Positions 45,652 through 53,387 of a DNA stretch of 64,000 bases are shown here, in pieces. How positions within the stretch are numbered: the first letter of the stretch is position 1; every line of letters starts with the position of its first letter. Source of the stretch: Marivirga lumbricoides (GTDB lineage: Bacteria; Bacteroidota; Bacteroidia; Cytophagales; Cyclobacteriaceae). The DNA lies in NCBI RefSeq assembly GCF_014636295.1, contig NZ_BMEC01000014.1, positions 104,635 through 168,634 of the forward strand. Reading direction: 5' to 3'. The notes under the pieces were generated by a model that searched no databases, had not been told where the DNA came from, and saw nothing but the letters and a program-made list of their open reading frames with translations. Position numbers and translations under genes: made by a program.

Positions 45652-46330
45652 AGAATTTTTAGTATTCATTTCTTTATTTCTTCTACTGCAACCGCTTAAA
45701 GCTCAAAACATCCCCTCTGTACGTTGGGAGCCCGGTTTCTCTTTTACCAAAAAGATGGATGACAGGTGGAGCTACAATTTATCTATTTTAGGTAGGCAAA
45801 GATTTACCAATTATGGTGAAGGAGAAGAGAATTTCCGAACTGATAGATGGGAGGTAAAAGCTTTTGGCACTTATACGCTATTTGGTAAAAGGAAGCTCAG
45901 TTTAGGTTATATGTACCGAAAAGTTGATCCTTTTGATGAAGATGCTGGATATGAGCACCGACTCACCCAGCAATTTGCTTTTCTTACTGAATTAAAAGGC
46001 TTAAGATTAGCTAATAAAATAAGAGTTCAAGAGCGAATTCGTAGCTCAAGCTATCTCACAAGGTTACGATATTCTATAAGTTCTGATTTTCCCTTAAATG
46101 GCGAAAGTCTGGACGAAGGAGAATTGTATTTTATTGCAGGAAATGAAGTGATTTATGAATTCAATTCTCTGGAAGACGAACTTGAAAACAGATTCTCTAT
46201 TGGGCTGGGTAAGTTATTTCAAAAAGGACAAAAGCTACAATTAGCTGTAGAAAGTCAATATAGTGATCTAATTAGCGAAGCGACAAGCCACATACTGCAG
46301 GTAAAGACAGTGTACTACTTTAGCTGGTAA
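45632..46330 (+). CDS. DUF2490 family outer-membrane protein
   Basis: 232 residues. A signal peptide (FISLFLLLQPLKAQ) is followed by alternating amphipathic strands with terminal aromatic residues: YNLSILGRQRF, WEVKAFGTYTLF and KLSLGYMYRKVDPFD, ending in LQVKTVYYFSW. DUF2490 proteins are small outer-membrane barrels of unknown function. The ATG overlaps the preceding gene by 20 bp in another frame, an arrangement that suggests translational coupling. Confidence 0.8.
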   Translation: MTTYSIKEFLVFISLFLLLQPLKAQNIPSVRWEPGFSFTKKMDDRWSYNLSILGRQRFTNYGEGEENFRTDRWEVKAFGTYTLFGKRKLSLGYMYRKVDPFDEDAGYEHRLTQQFAFLTELKGLRLANKIRVQERIRSSSYLTRLRYSISSDFPLNGESLDEGELYFIAGNEVIYEFNSLEDELENRFSIGLGKLFQKGQKLQLAVESQYSDLISEATSHILQVKTVYYFSW

Positions 46331-46471
46331 AGAAGATTATACATTTAGGTCTTATTTCTCCATATTTGCACCCAATAGCTATCATTTTATCCTTTTCTCA
46401 GAATCTGTTATAATTTATTATTCGTGTGGAAAACTTTCCTTCCTTACCTCTTGTTTGCCAATTGAAAGCTG

Positions 46472-46479
46472 TAAATTTG
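46472..46479 (+). promoter_or_regulatory. Promoter of the structured RNA (TAAATTTG)
   Basis: This is a perfect -7 element, with TTG at 46451-46453 (18-bp spacing) as the -33 region. Expected transcription start is about 46485-46486, the first base of the closing helix. Confidence 0.7.
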
Positions 46480-46485
46480 CAGTAT

Positions 46486-46699
46486 CCTCAGGGTGTTAAA
46501 CACGTTTGGTGAACCTAACAAGTATTCTAGTACCGGGTGAAGCAAGCTTGTAAAGCCAGGCCTCATTCGCCTTCGGGCGGACCTCGTTTTCCGATTTATC
46601 GGGAAGCAGGATAACAGTGGAAGGCTGATCAGGTAAGCAGCCTAAATCCTGAAATAATCGGGGTTCACGCAACATCTTTAATGCTCTGAGGTTTTTTTT
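46486..46699 (+). ncRNA. Candidate structured non-coding RNA, about 214 nt
   Basis: It lies in a 526-bp gap without ORFs. The ends pair as a continuous 15-bp helix (46486-46500 with 46677-46691; three G-U pairs), followed at once by eight T (46692-46699). Inside, GTGAACC (46509-46515) pairs with GGTTCAC (46662-46668), with a further GTT/AAC. Further hairpins are a UUCG-capped TTCGCC/GGCGGA (46566-46581), CCGA/TCGG (46591-46602), and a nested CAGGAT/ATCCTG plus AGGCTG/CAGCCT arm (46607-46651). A weaker ACAAG/CTTGT stem is at 46518-46551. The region is visibly more GC-rich than its surroundings. I cannot fit it to RNase P, tmRNA, a riboswitch or canonical SRP RNA; GGTGAACC recalls SRP domain IV, but the CAGG/GNAR/AGCA core is missing. 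Confidence 0.65.
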
Positions 46700-46856
46700 A
46701 TCCTAAATACAGATCTCCCCCCTCCTAAAGGAAGGCTTATCTTAACAGCTTGTTTTCCTAAATGTTTGAGAAAATTGATCTACCACTCAAAACATTTTCA
46801 TTCTATAATTTATTAGCATTGTGTATCTTACCACAAAACACATAATCTAATCCTTT

Positions 46857-48215
46857 ATGAAAAATATAATTACTGCATTTCTATTTATTTCCACTCTCAC
46901 TTTATCAGCTCAGAATACTCCTCCTCCGGAGGTTGATTTAAGAATCTACGATATTGTAGATGCTGTTTCTGCTGAGAGATTAGAAAATGACATCAGAAAA
47001 CTGGCCGGATTTGGCACAAGAAACACTTTTTCTGACACCGTATCCAACACCAGAGGAATTGGCGCGGCCAGACGATGGATAAAATCTGAGTTCGATAAAA
47101 TTTCTAAAGACTGCAAAAACTGTCTTGAAGTTTTCTATCAAAAAGATTTTGTAACGAAAGAAGGTAATAATCGGGTACCTAAAGATGCCTATGTAGTAAA
47201 TGTAGTAGCCATTCAAAAAGGAACCGAATACCCTAACAGCTTCATCATCATGTCTGGCGATATTGACTCAAGGGCTAGTGACACCATGGATTTCACTACT
47301 GATGCACCTGGAGCCAATGATAATGCTTCCGGAATGGCAGGAACGATGGAAGCAGCACGTGTTTTATCAAAATATAAATTTAAACATAGCATTATTTATG
47401 TGGGGCTATCCGGAGAAGAACAAGGGCTATTTGGAGGATCGGGACTGGCCAAATACGCAAAAGATAAAGGCTGGAATATTATAGCTGTATTGAACAATGA
47501 CATGATTGGAAATATTGAGGGTGTAGATGGAGTAGTTGACAACAGAACTTTTCGAATATTCTCTGAACCTGTGCCTCCAACAGAAACAGAAAGAGAGCGG
47601 GCCATGCGCAGATATTATGGTGGTGAAGTAGATGGTATTTCCAGACAACTAGCGCGCTATGTACATAAGCAAACCCAAACCTATATGCCGGAAATGAACC
47701 CGATGATGATTTACAGGTTGGACAGGTTTGGCCGTGGGGGACATCATAAACCTTTCAACGACCTTGGCTTTGCAGGCATCAGAATTATGGAAGCGCATGA
47801 AAATTACAATCGTCAGCACCAGGATATCAGAACCGAAAACGGCATTGAATATGGAGATGTAATTGAAGGTGTAAATTTTGATTATGCGAAAAAATTAACA
47901 GCCGTAAATGCCATTGCTATGGCAGGATTGGCATGGGCCCCACCAGCGCCTAAAAATGTAGGCATCGGTGGTGTGGTGGAGCCATCTGCTAAATTAGCCT
48001 GGGAAACACAGGAGTCGGATGATATTATCGGGTACAAAATCTACTGGAGATTGACTACTTCTCCAACATGGGATAATTCACGCTTTGTAGGCAAAGTTGA
48101 TAAATATACACTGGAAGGAATAGTAGTAGACAACTATTATTTCGGAGTTGCTGCGGTATCTAAAAGTGGAAATGAATCAGTTGTAGCATTTCCTGAAAGG
48201 GTTATTAGGGATTAA
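46857..48215 (+). CDS. M28-family metallopeptidase with C-terminal fibronectin-III-like domain
   Basis: 452 residues. A signal peptide ends near LSAQN. The peptidase domain (about 20-350) has SGDIDSRASD, the zinc motif PGANDNASGMAGTMEAARVL with its bridging Asp, GLSGEEQGLFGGSGLA with the catalytic Glu pair, and LNNDMIGN. These fit aminopeptidases of clan MH. The last about 90 residues (GVVEPSAKLAWETQESDDIIGYKIYWRL...) form a fibronectin type III module, common on exported Bacteroidota enzymes. No type IX CTD is seen, so it is probably periplasmic. Confidence 0.92.
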   Translation: MKNIITAFLFISTLTLSAQNTPPPEVDLRIYDIVDAVSAERLENDIRKLAGFGTRNTFSDTVSNTRGIGAARRWIKSEFDKISKDCKNCLEVFYQKDFVTKEGNNRVPKDAYVVNVVAIQKGTEYPNSFIIMSGDIDSRASDTMDFTTDAPGANDNASGMAGTMEAARVLSKYKFKHSIIYVGLSGEEQGLFGGSGLAKYAKDKGWNIIAVLNNDMIGNIEGVDGVVDNRTFRIFSEPVPPTETERERAMRRYYGGEVDGISRQLARYVHKQTQTYMPEMNPMMIYRLDRFGRGGHHKPFNDLGFAGIRIMEAHENYNRQHQDIRTENGIEYGDVIEGVNFDYAKKLTAVNAIAMAGLAWAPPAPKNVGIGGVVEPSAKLAWETQESDDIIGYKIYWRLTTSPTWDNSRFVGKVDKYTLEGIVVDNYYFGVAAVSKSGNESVVAFPERVIRD

Positions 48216-48223
48216 GATGTAAA

Positions 48224-48250
48224 CAGCCCCGAAAAATGTATTCAGGGCTG
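48224..48250 (+). terminator. Hairpin after the M28 peptidase gene
   Basis: A 10-bp stem (CAGCCCCGAA/TTCAGGGCTG, one mismatch, 7-nt loop) lies 8 bp after the stop. The following sequence is only moderately T-rich. Confidence 0.55.
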
Positions 48251-48300
48251 CTTATTTATTTACTTTCCGTATATTAACAAAACTTATATTCTATAATACT

Positions 48301-48795
48301 ATGCTTAAAAACTTGAAGTGGAAAAAAGGTCTGTTTGATGATATTTATCAAATTTATTCTGATGAAAGCTCAGTAGGATTTCTTAAAAGAGGCACTGATT
48401 CATCTTATGGAGAAATAAATGGTAAACCCTATTTATTTAATTCTGTTGGTGCATTCAAGCAAATAAAAATCATATATGACGCAGAAAATTACAGAAAATT
48501 AGGAGAGATCAGGCTAAATGATTGGACGAACGGAGGCACTATTATTCTAAATAACAAACTGCTAGGTTGGAAATTCAAAAGTTTTTTGAATAATGAGTTA
48601 ACCATTTTAGATACCAGAGGCAATGATCTATTGTACTTAACATCACATGGGATTATCCATACTAATTCGCCTGAGGATTTATTCATCTTAATCGGTCTTG
48701 TAACTGATAATATTGCCAGGCATTCAAGAAATACAATACTATTTTCAGCTATTTTCCCTTTACTTATTTTATTAATTATGTGGTTTGTTTTTTAA
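48301..48795 (+). CDS. Hypothetical protein, LURP-one-like with a C-terminal membrane helix
   Basis: 164 residues. The first about 130 residues are beta-rich, with a repeated pattern of short strands (GFLKRGTDSSYGEINGKPYLFNSVG; YRKLGEIRLNDWTNGGTIILNN) that recalls tubby/LURP-one-like domains. The C-terminus has a single hydrophobic helix (LFSAIFPLLILLIMWFVF), so it is probably tail-anchored and cytosolic. No signal peptide. It converges with the WD40-caspase gene, with only 9 bp between stops. Family call is tentative. Confidence 0.55.
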   Translation: MLKNLKWKKGLFDDIYQIYSDESSVGFLKRGTDSSYGEINGKPYLFNSVGAFKQIKIIYDAENYRKLGEIRLNDWTNGGTIILNNKLLGWKFKSFLNNELTILDTRGNDLLYLTSHGIIHTNSPEDLFILIGLVTDNIARHSRNTILFSAIFPLLILLIMWFVF

Positions 48796-48804
48796 TAAAC
48801 TCTG

Positions 48805-51800
48805 CTAATCTTTTTCCTTCTGCAGTATCCCTATAGGGAAATCATTTCCGCGAGAGAAAGTATAAGGATATTGAGGCTTGCCTTTTAACTTCATGTTTAG
48901 CTCTGGAACTAATTCATCGATAAAGGATTTCATCTCAAAAACTGTCACTTTTCCATCTTCAGGAGCTCCATCTGCGCTCCCTCTTATTGCCTCTAGCAGA
49001 GCATAAGTAAACACTCCATGTCCCAAATCTGCAAATTCTGAAGCAAACTGCTCGCTTCCTGCTGCTGATAAAATGTGCACCCCTGCACTTCTGCTAAGTT
49101 GCGCTATGGCCTTTTCTTGTGGTGCTCCCCGCTGCGCCAAAAGCTCTACCGAACCTCCTGACTGACATGCATCAATAAAAACAATTTGCTTTAGGGCTTT
49201 TAATAAAGTGAGTTTTTGCTGCATTGTTTCAGCACTTAAAGCCTGCTTTCTCAAAGCTTCTCCCTCATACAATCGAGTGGACTCATGTGGAATAAAATAG
49301 AAAGTGTCATCACTCATACTACCGTGGCCTGCAAAATACAACACAAAAAGATCATCAATAGCTGCATTGGCAATGATTGTATCCATAGTAGCCAGTATAT
49401 TTGCCTTTGTTGCTTTCTCATTATACAATTCATAAGATTTGAAAGAGGAAAACAGATATTTTGACTGGGCTTTCATTTCCTTCGAAAATGATTCCGCATC
49501 AGCCTTTGCGTAATTTAGGTTAAGTTCAGGGTTTTTGTACTCATTTACTCCAATTACCAACAAATGGCAAGTGGCACCTGGCACACTATTATCAGTGATC
49601 AAATCAACTTCAGCAGGAGCAGAAGCTATTTTCTCATTATTTAAAGCCCGTACAATAAATCTGTTATGGCCGGACACAAGAGGTTGCTCAACACTGAAAA
49701 TAGTAGAATTATCCTCTTGCCTGCTCTTTTTAAAATCCCTTATATCGATACCTACTCTTTTACTATTATGAAAAAGTTGTAGCTCTTTTAAGTGTTCATC
49801 ATTTGTTACTTTTAAATGTATAGTTGCCTTCAATTGATCATCTGACATTGTGCCTGCAATTTTCACTTCAGTAAGCTCTGATTTATCCAGTAAGCCCTGA
49901 AGGTTTTTCTTGCTTTTAGTCTCTTTGCCTGAAAATGTCTTTTTTATAAGTTGAGGAGTATAAAATTCATCAAAAAACTGATCCAACAGGTAGGCTTCAT
50001 TTCCTTTTACATAGTGCACATACTGCTGCGCTCCATCAGTAGCGTAAAAATAACCTGCGGGATTACGTGTTACCCAATTGGCCTTGTCAATAATAATATG
50101 CTCAAGAATCTCCTCTCCCGTTTTCAGATCCCAAAATTTCGTAACCCCATCCAGGTCTCCGGAGATCAATAAACTTCCTTTTTCATCTATGTTTAATGAA
50201 CTTATGCCCGCCTGATGACCTTCCAGTTTTTGTAGTAAATCTCCCTTTTCTCTATTCCAGATGTAGATGTTTCTATCGTCACCGCCAGTATAAATTTTAT
50301 CATCTTGCAAAGCTCCTGCTCTTATGGCTCCTGTAGGGTGATGATATTTTTTCCTCATCATTCCATCATACAAATTCCAGGTAATGGCTTTTCCATCGTT
50401 AGATAGCGTAATGAATTCTTCCGGCTTGTCACTTAATATTATATCATTAACATTTTCCGTATGCCCGATAAAAGTTTTGACCAACAGGCCTGTTTCCACT
50501 TCATAGAGTTCCAGTTTTTGGTCCAAACGGGCAACAATTAAGTATAAGCCATCTTTAGTAAAAGTAGCTGAATAAGCAGAAGCATTTTTCCAGTAAATTC
50601 CAGAGATTGCTTTTCCTGTTTCCACATCCCAAACCAGTACCTGTCCATCCCAGGAAGTGGATACAATTTTACTCTGATCAGGACTCCACCTCACATCAAA
50701 AACAGGAGATGAATGGCCTTTTAGTATTTTCAAAGCTGTTCCTGATCTTTTTTCCCATATAATAACATTCCCTTCTCCTCCACCTGAGGCTATTTGCTTT
50801 TCATCCGGGGAAAGCGAAAAACTAATTACACTTTTTGAATGCCCTGCAAACTCCACCACAGGCTTTCCTGTTTTCACTTCCCACATTCTTAATACATTTC
50901 CAATTTTTCCCTTTAACAAATATTGGCCATCACTGGTAAGTAACTGTATGTTTTTGTTTTTAATGTAGCGGGCAATGTAAGATTCCCAATAATTATTAGG
51001 GTCATAAAGCAAACCTCCTTTATCCTGCTGATGTAAGAGCCCTTGAAATTGTTGCTTTACTTCGCCACTTTTAATATCAATTTCTGTGGCTCTATTATCA
51101 TTTCCACCCACAATAATAGCGTCTGATTCATGGTTAAATATCGCATCATTTATCTCCATCACATCGGGCTTTAGCATGGCTATTTGCTGATAGCTTGTAA
51201 CATCATATACAAATACCTGCTCTCTATCTGCTGCCAAAAGCTTTTTGCCGTCTTTACTAAAAGCTACAGAGCGGATATCATCCCACTCACTCTTAAGTTT
51301 TTTAAGAAGTTTACCAGAAGTAAGCTCCAGAAGATCCAAATCTCCGTTCTCCGAAAGCTTGGCTATAAGAGTACTTTTTGGATTGATCGCCACCAAGGTA
51401 GGGCATCCCCCACACCATCCATTTTCGGGTTTTAGTTGATAAACGAGTTCCCATGATTTGGTATCATACAAGGATAACTCTTTGTTATCTTCTCCAATGG
51501 CTAAATAGGCTCCATCGCTACTCCAGGTTAAAGCAACCCCATAACCTGTTCCTTTATCACTGTTAACAGGTAATGCCTTCAAGCTGTCACCCGACTGCCA
51601 ATCATAAATTACTACATGGTTCTCGTACCCCCCTAAAGCCAGTTGTTTACCATTTGGGGCAAAAGCTACATCTGTTAAAAAATCTTTTGCTTTTGGGCTT
51701 GTCCATAATATTTCTCCTGTAGAATGATCCCAAATATTCACTGTCATATCAGCAGATGATGAGGCTATTCTTCCTTTTTTATCAATCGATAGATTATTGA

Positions 51801-52038
51801 TAGTGTGCTCATGGCCAAAAAGGGTTCTAATCTCCAAGCCGCTTTCGGCATCCCACATCTTAATCGTTTTATCCCGACTTCCAGTAAAAAGGTAACGACC
51901 ATCTTCACTCAATTGAACTGTTTTTACTACTTCGCTGTGTCCTTTTTGAAGATTGAGGGTAAGTGATTGGCTTTGGAGCTTGTGCGACAAGACCAAAAAT
52001 AAAAAACAGGGAACAGAAAACAGGATAGCTTTTTTCAT
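48805..52038 (-). CDS. Exported WD40-repeat/caspase-like protease fusion
   Basis: 1077 residues. A signal peptide (AILFSVPCFLFLVLSHKLQSQ) precedes about a dozen WD40 repeats spanning roughly residues 30-650, with recurring GHxxxV...SPD...SxSxDxTIKIWD patterns (e.g. SRDKTIKMWD, SWDGQVLVWD). A linker of about 150 residues has a beta-sandwich look. A C14 caspase-like domain occupies about 825-1070, with the catalytic dyad His905 (LYFAGHGS) and Cys958 (FIDACQSGG). The propeller probably senses a ligand or partner and the caspase fold cleaves after Arg/Lys as in bacterial metacaspases; both are inference. The gene is not in an operon. Confidence 0.9.
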   Translation of the reverse strand: MKKAILFSVPCFLFLVLSHKLQSQSLTLNLQKGHSEVVKTVQLSEDGRYLFTGSRDKTIKMWDAESGLEIRTLFGHEHTINNLSIDKKGRIASSSADMTVNIWDHSTGEILWTSPKAKDFLTDVAFAPNGKQLALGGYENHVVIYDWQSGDSLKALPVNSDKGTGYGVALTWSSDGAYLAIGEDNKELSLYDTKSWELVYQLKPENGWCGGCPTLVAINPKSTLIAKLSENGDLDLLELTSGKLLKKLKSEWDDIRSVAFSKDGKKLLAADREQVFVYDVTSYQQIAMLKPDVMEINDAIFNHESDAIIVGGNDNRATEIDIKSGEVKQQFQGLLHQQDKGGLLYDPNNYWESYIARYIKNKNIQLLTSDGQYLLKGKIGNVLRMWEVKTGKPVVEFAGHSKSVISFSLSPDEKQIASGGGEGNVIIWEKRSGTALKILKGHSSPVFDVRWSPDQSKIVSTSWDGQVLVWDVETGKAISGIYWKNASAYSATFTKDGLYLIVARLDQKLELYEVETGLLVKTFIGHTENVNDIILSDKPEEFITLSNDGKAITWNLYDGMMRKKYHHPTGAIRAGALQDDKIYTGGDDRNIYIWNREKGDLLQKLEGHQAGISSLNIDEKGSLLISGDLDGVTKFWDLKTGEEILEHIIIDKANWVTRNPAGYFYATDGAQQYVHYVKGNEAYLLDQFFDEFYTPQLIKKTFSGKETKSKKNLQGLLDKSELTEVKIAGTMSDDQLKATIHLKVTNDEHLKELQLFHNSKRVGIDIRDFKKSRQEDNSTIFSVEQPLVSGHNRFIVRALNNEKIASAPAEVDLITDNSVPGATCHLLVIGVNEYKNPELNLNYAKADAESFSKEMKAQSKYLFSSFKSYELYNEKATKANILATMDTIIANAAIDDLFVLYFAGHGSMSDDTFYFIPHESTRLYEGEALRKQALSAETMQQKLTLLKALKQIVFIDACQSGGSVELLAQRGAPQEKAIAQLSRSAGVHILSAAGSEQFASEFADLGHGVFTYALLEAIRGSADGAPEDGKVTVFEMKSFIDELVPELNMKLKGKPQYPYTFSRGNDFPIGILQKEKD

Positions 52039-52341
52039 AAGGGCGGCAATTTAACAGAAACAGGATTAAACATAATAGCTTGAGGCCATAAACTATTGAT
52101 AAAAGCACAAAATCACCATTTTCAGTGAGGAAGAATGATGGAAGCAAACCTAAAACAAGAATTCCCCTACTGAACTCTACAAACCTTACATCCTATAATT
52201 TTGCTTATATATGCGATACAGTGCTGACCTCACCACTAGCCCCCTTCCTGTTATGAATTATTTATTTAAACAATATTTAATACACCTGGTTATAAATACA
52301 AAAATACAATTGTATCTTTACAACATTAACCAATTTAAACT
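52039..52341. other. Divergent gap between WD40-caspase and fasciclin genes
   Basis: This 303-bp spacer contains the promoters of both genes. Near-consensus elements are TATGTTTA on the minus strand (about 52055) and TATCTTTA on the plus strand (52313-52320). No ORF or hairpin stands out. Confidence 0.4.
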
Positions 52342-52938
52342 ATGAAAAACAACAAATTCACATTACTAGTAGCCATCTTTGTTGCGGTGATACTTGTATC
52401 TAGCTGCGGAGACGGTGGCAAAGCCGCAAAAGAAAAAGCAACTGCTGACTCAATAAGAGTAGCTGATTCAGTTGCACAAGTAGAAAAAGCTGCGCAAATG
52501 AAAGCTGATTCAATCGCTGCTTTACCAAAATCAATTGCTGAAACCGCAATGAATGCAGAGCAGCTAAGCACTTTAGTTGCTGCTTTACAGCAAGCTGAAC
52601 TGGTTGAAACCTTTAAAGGTGAAGGTAACTTCACTGTATTTGCTCCAACTAACGAGGCTTTCGCTTCTGTTCAGGAAACTGTTGATATGCTTTTAAAAGA
52701 AGAGAACAAAAGTAAATTACAAAGCGTGTTAAAATACCACGTAGTTGATGGCGCTACAATGGCTGCTGATTTAACTGACGGTCAGGAATTAACTACACTT
52801 CAAGGCGAAAAATTGAAAGTTACTATTAAAGATGATAAAGTAATGATCAATGAAGCTGAAGTTGTAACTGCTGATGTTAAAGCTAGCAACGGTGTGGTTC
52901 ATGTTATCAATAAAGTTGTAGTACCGAAGAAAATGTAA
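52342..52938 (+). CDS. Fasciclin-domain lipoprotein
   Basis: 198 residues. A lipoprotein signal (AVILVSSC, Cys at about 20) is followed by a Lys/Ala/Asp-rich helical linker with repeated ADSxxxADS (residues 30-60). A single FAS1 domain covers about 70-198: LSTLVAALQQAELVETFKGEGNFTVFAPTNEAFA, then LKYHVVDG and GVVHVINKVVVP. FAS1 domains mediate adhesion to surfaces or matrix. It is expected on the outer membrane. Followed by a terminator at 52962. Confidence 0.92.
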   Translation: MKNNKFTLLVAIFVAVILVSSCGDGGKAAKEKATADSIRVADSVAQVEKAAQMKADSIAALPKSIAETAMNAEQLSTLVAALQQAELVETFKGEGNFTVFAPTNEAFASVQETVDMLLKEENKSKLQSVLKYHVVDGATMAADLTDGQELTTLQGEKLKVTIKDDKVMINEAEVVTADVKASNGVVHVINKVVVPKKM

Positions 52939-52961
52939 TTTTCAGTTATTTTATCCAGAAA

Positions 52962-52995
52962 GAGGCTGTCTCAAAGAGATGGCCTCTTCTTTTTT
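52962..52995 (+). terminator. Terminator of the fasciclin gene, built from an IS-end-like sequence
   Basis: GAGGC-TG-TCTC AAA GAGA-TG-GCCTC folds into a hairpin with one internal mismatch pair and is followed by TTCTTTTTT. The left arm GAGGCTGTCTCAAA is also one end of the inverted-repeat element described at 52962-53047. Confidence 0.65.
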
Positions 52996-53047
52996 GCCCA
53001 AATATTACCATGCAATGAAAAGGCTATCCTACTTTTGAGACAGCCTC
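52962..53047. mobile_element. 86-bp element bounded by 14-bp perfect inverted repeats
   Basis: GAGGCTGTCTCAAA (52962-52975) and TTTGAGACAGCCTC (53034-53047) are exact reverse complements. The sequence is the type of terminal inverted repeat carried by IS1182-family elements, and a remnant of such a transposase lies 2 kb away. There is no ORF, so it looks like a MITE or a solo deletion derivative. No target duplication was evident. Confidence 0.55.
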
Positions 53048-53296
53048 ATGACTGAGATAGAATGTGGGAGACTCTAGGAGAGCGACATTATACCACCTCA
53101 ATATTCATTAAGCAATGTTCTTATGAAATGTAGTCCCTAAGGGATTTTAAATCCATTCACCTTGATTATTGCTAGCATAGTTTCGTCCCGTTGAGTCTGA
53201 TAGCTTTGATATACTAAGGTCAGGTTTTGTGAAATCATATGTAAGCAAGAGAAGAACACCAAATGCTTTTATTTTTCCGCTGATTTTTAAAGGAAT
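53048..53296. other. Gene-free stretch between IS-like hairpins
   Basis: No ORF or clear hairpin is visible in these 249 bp. Flanking hairpins share IS-end sequence, so this may be decayed insertion material. Confidence 0.35.
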
Positions 53297-53346
53297 AAAA
53301 AAAGAGGCTGTCATAAAATTTTACTTTTCAGACAGCCTCTTTTTTT
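53297..53346 (-). terminator. Terminator of amt, bidirectional in appearance
   Basis: A perfect 16-bp palindromic stem (AAAAAAAGAGGCTGTC/GACAGCCTCTTTTTTT) with an 18-nt loop ends 42 bp after the amt stop. Poly-T follows on both strands. The right arm and loop resemble the IS-end-like hairpin at 55437. Confidence 0.8.
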
Positions 53347-53387
53347 ATTCTTCAATTTATTAAAAATAATTATTAGTTCTCAATATA

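Noticed and set aside
46501-46560. Signal recognition particle RNA
   Set aside because: GGTGAACC and AAGCAAG recall SRP domain IV, but the CAGG bulge, GNAR tetraloop and AGCA motif cannot be placed, and GTGAACC pairs perfectly with GGTTCAC instead.
51184-51439. Plus-strand ORFs within the WD40-caspase gene
   Set aside because: They are short antisense frames without domains, explained by the repeat composition of the WD40 coding sequence.
52335-52634. 99-residue minus-strand ORF opposite the fasciclin gene
   Set aside because: It is antisense to a confident lipoprotein gene; its Ala/Ser-rich composition mirrors the Ala-rich linker.
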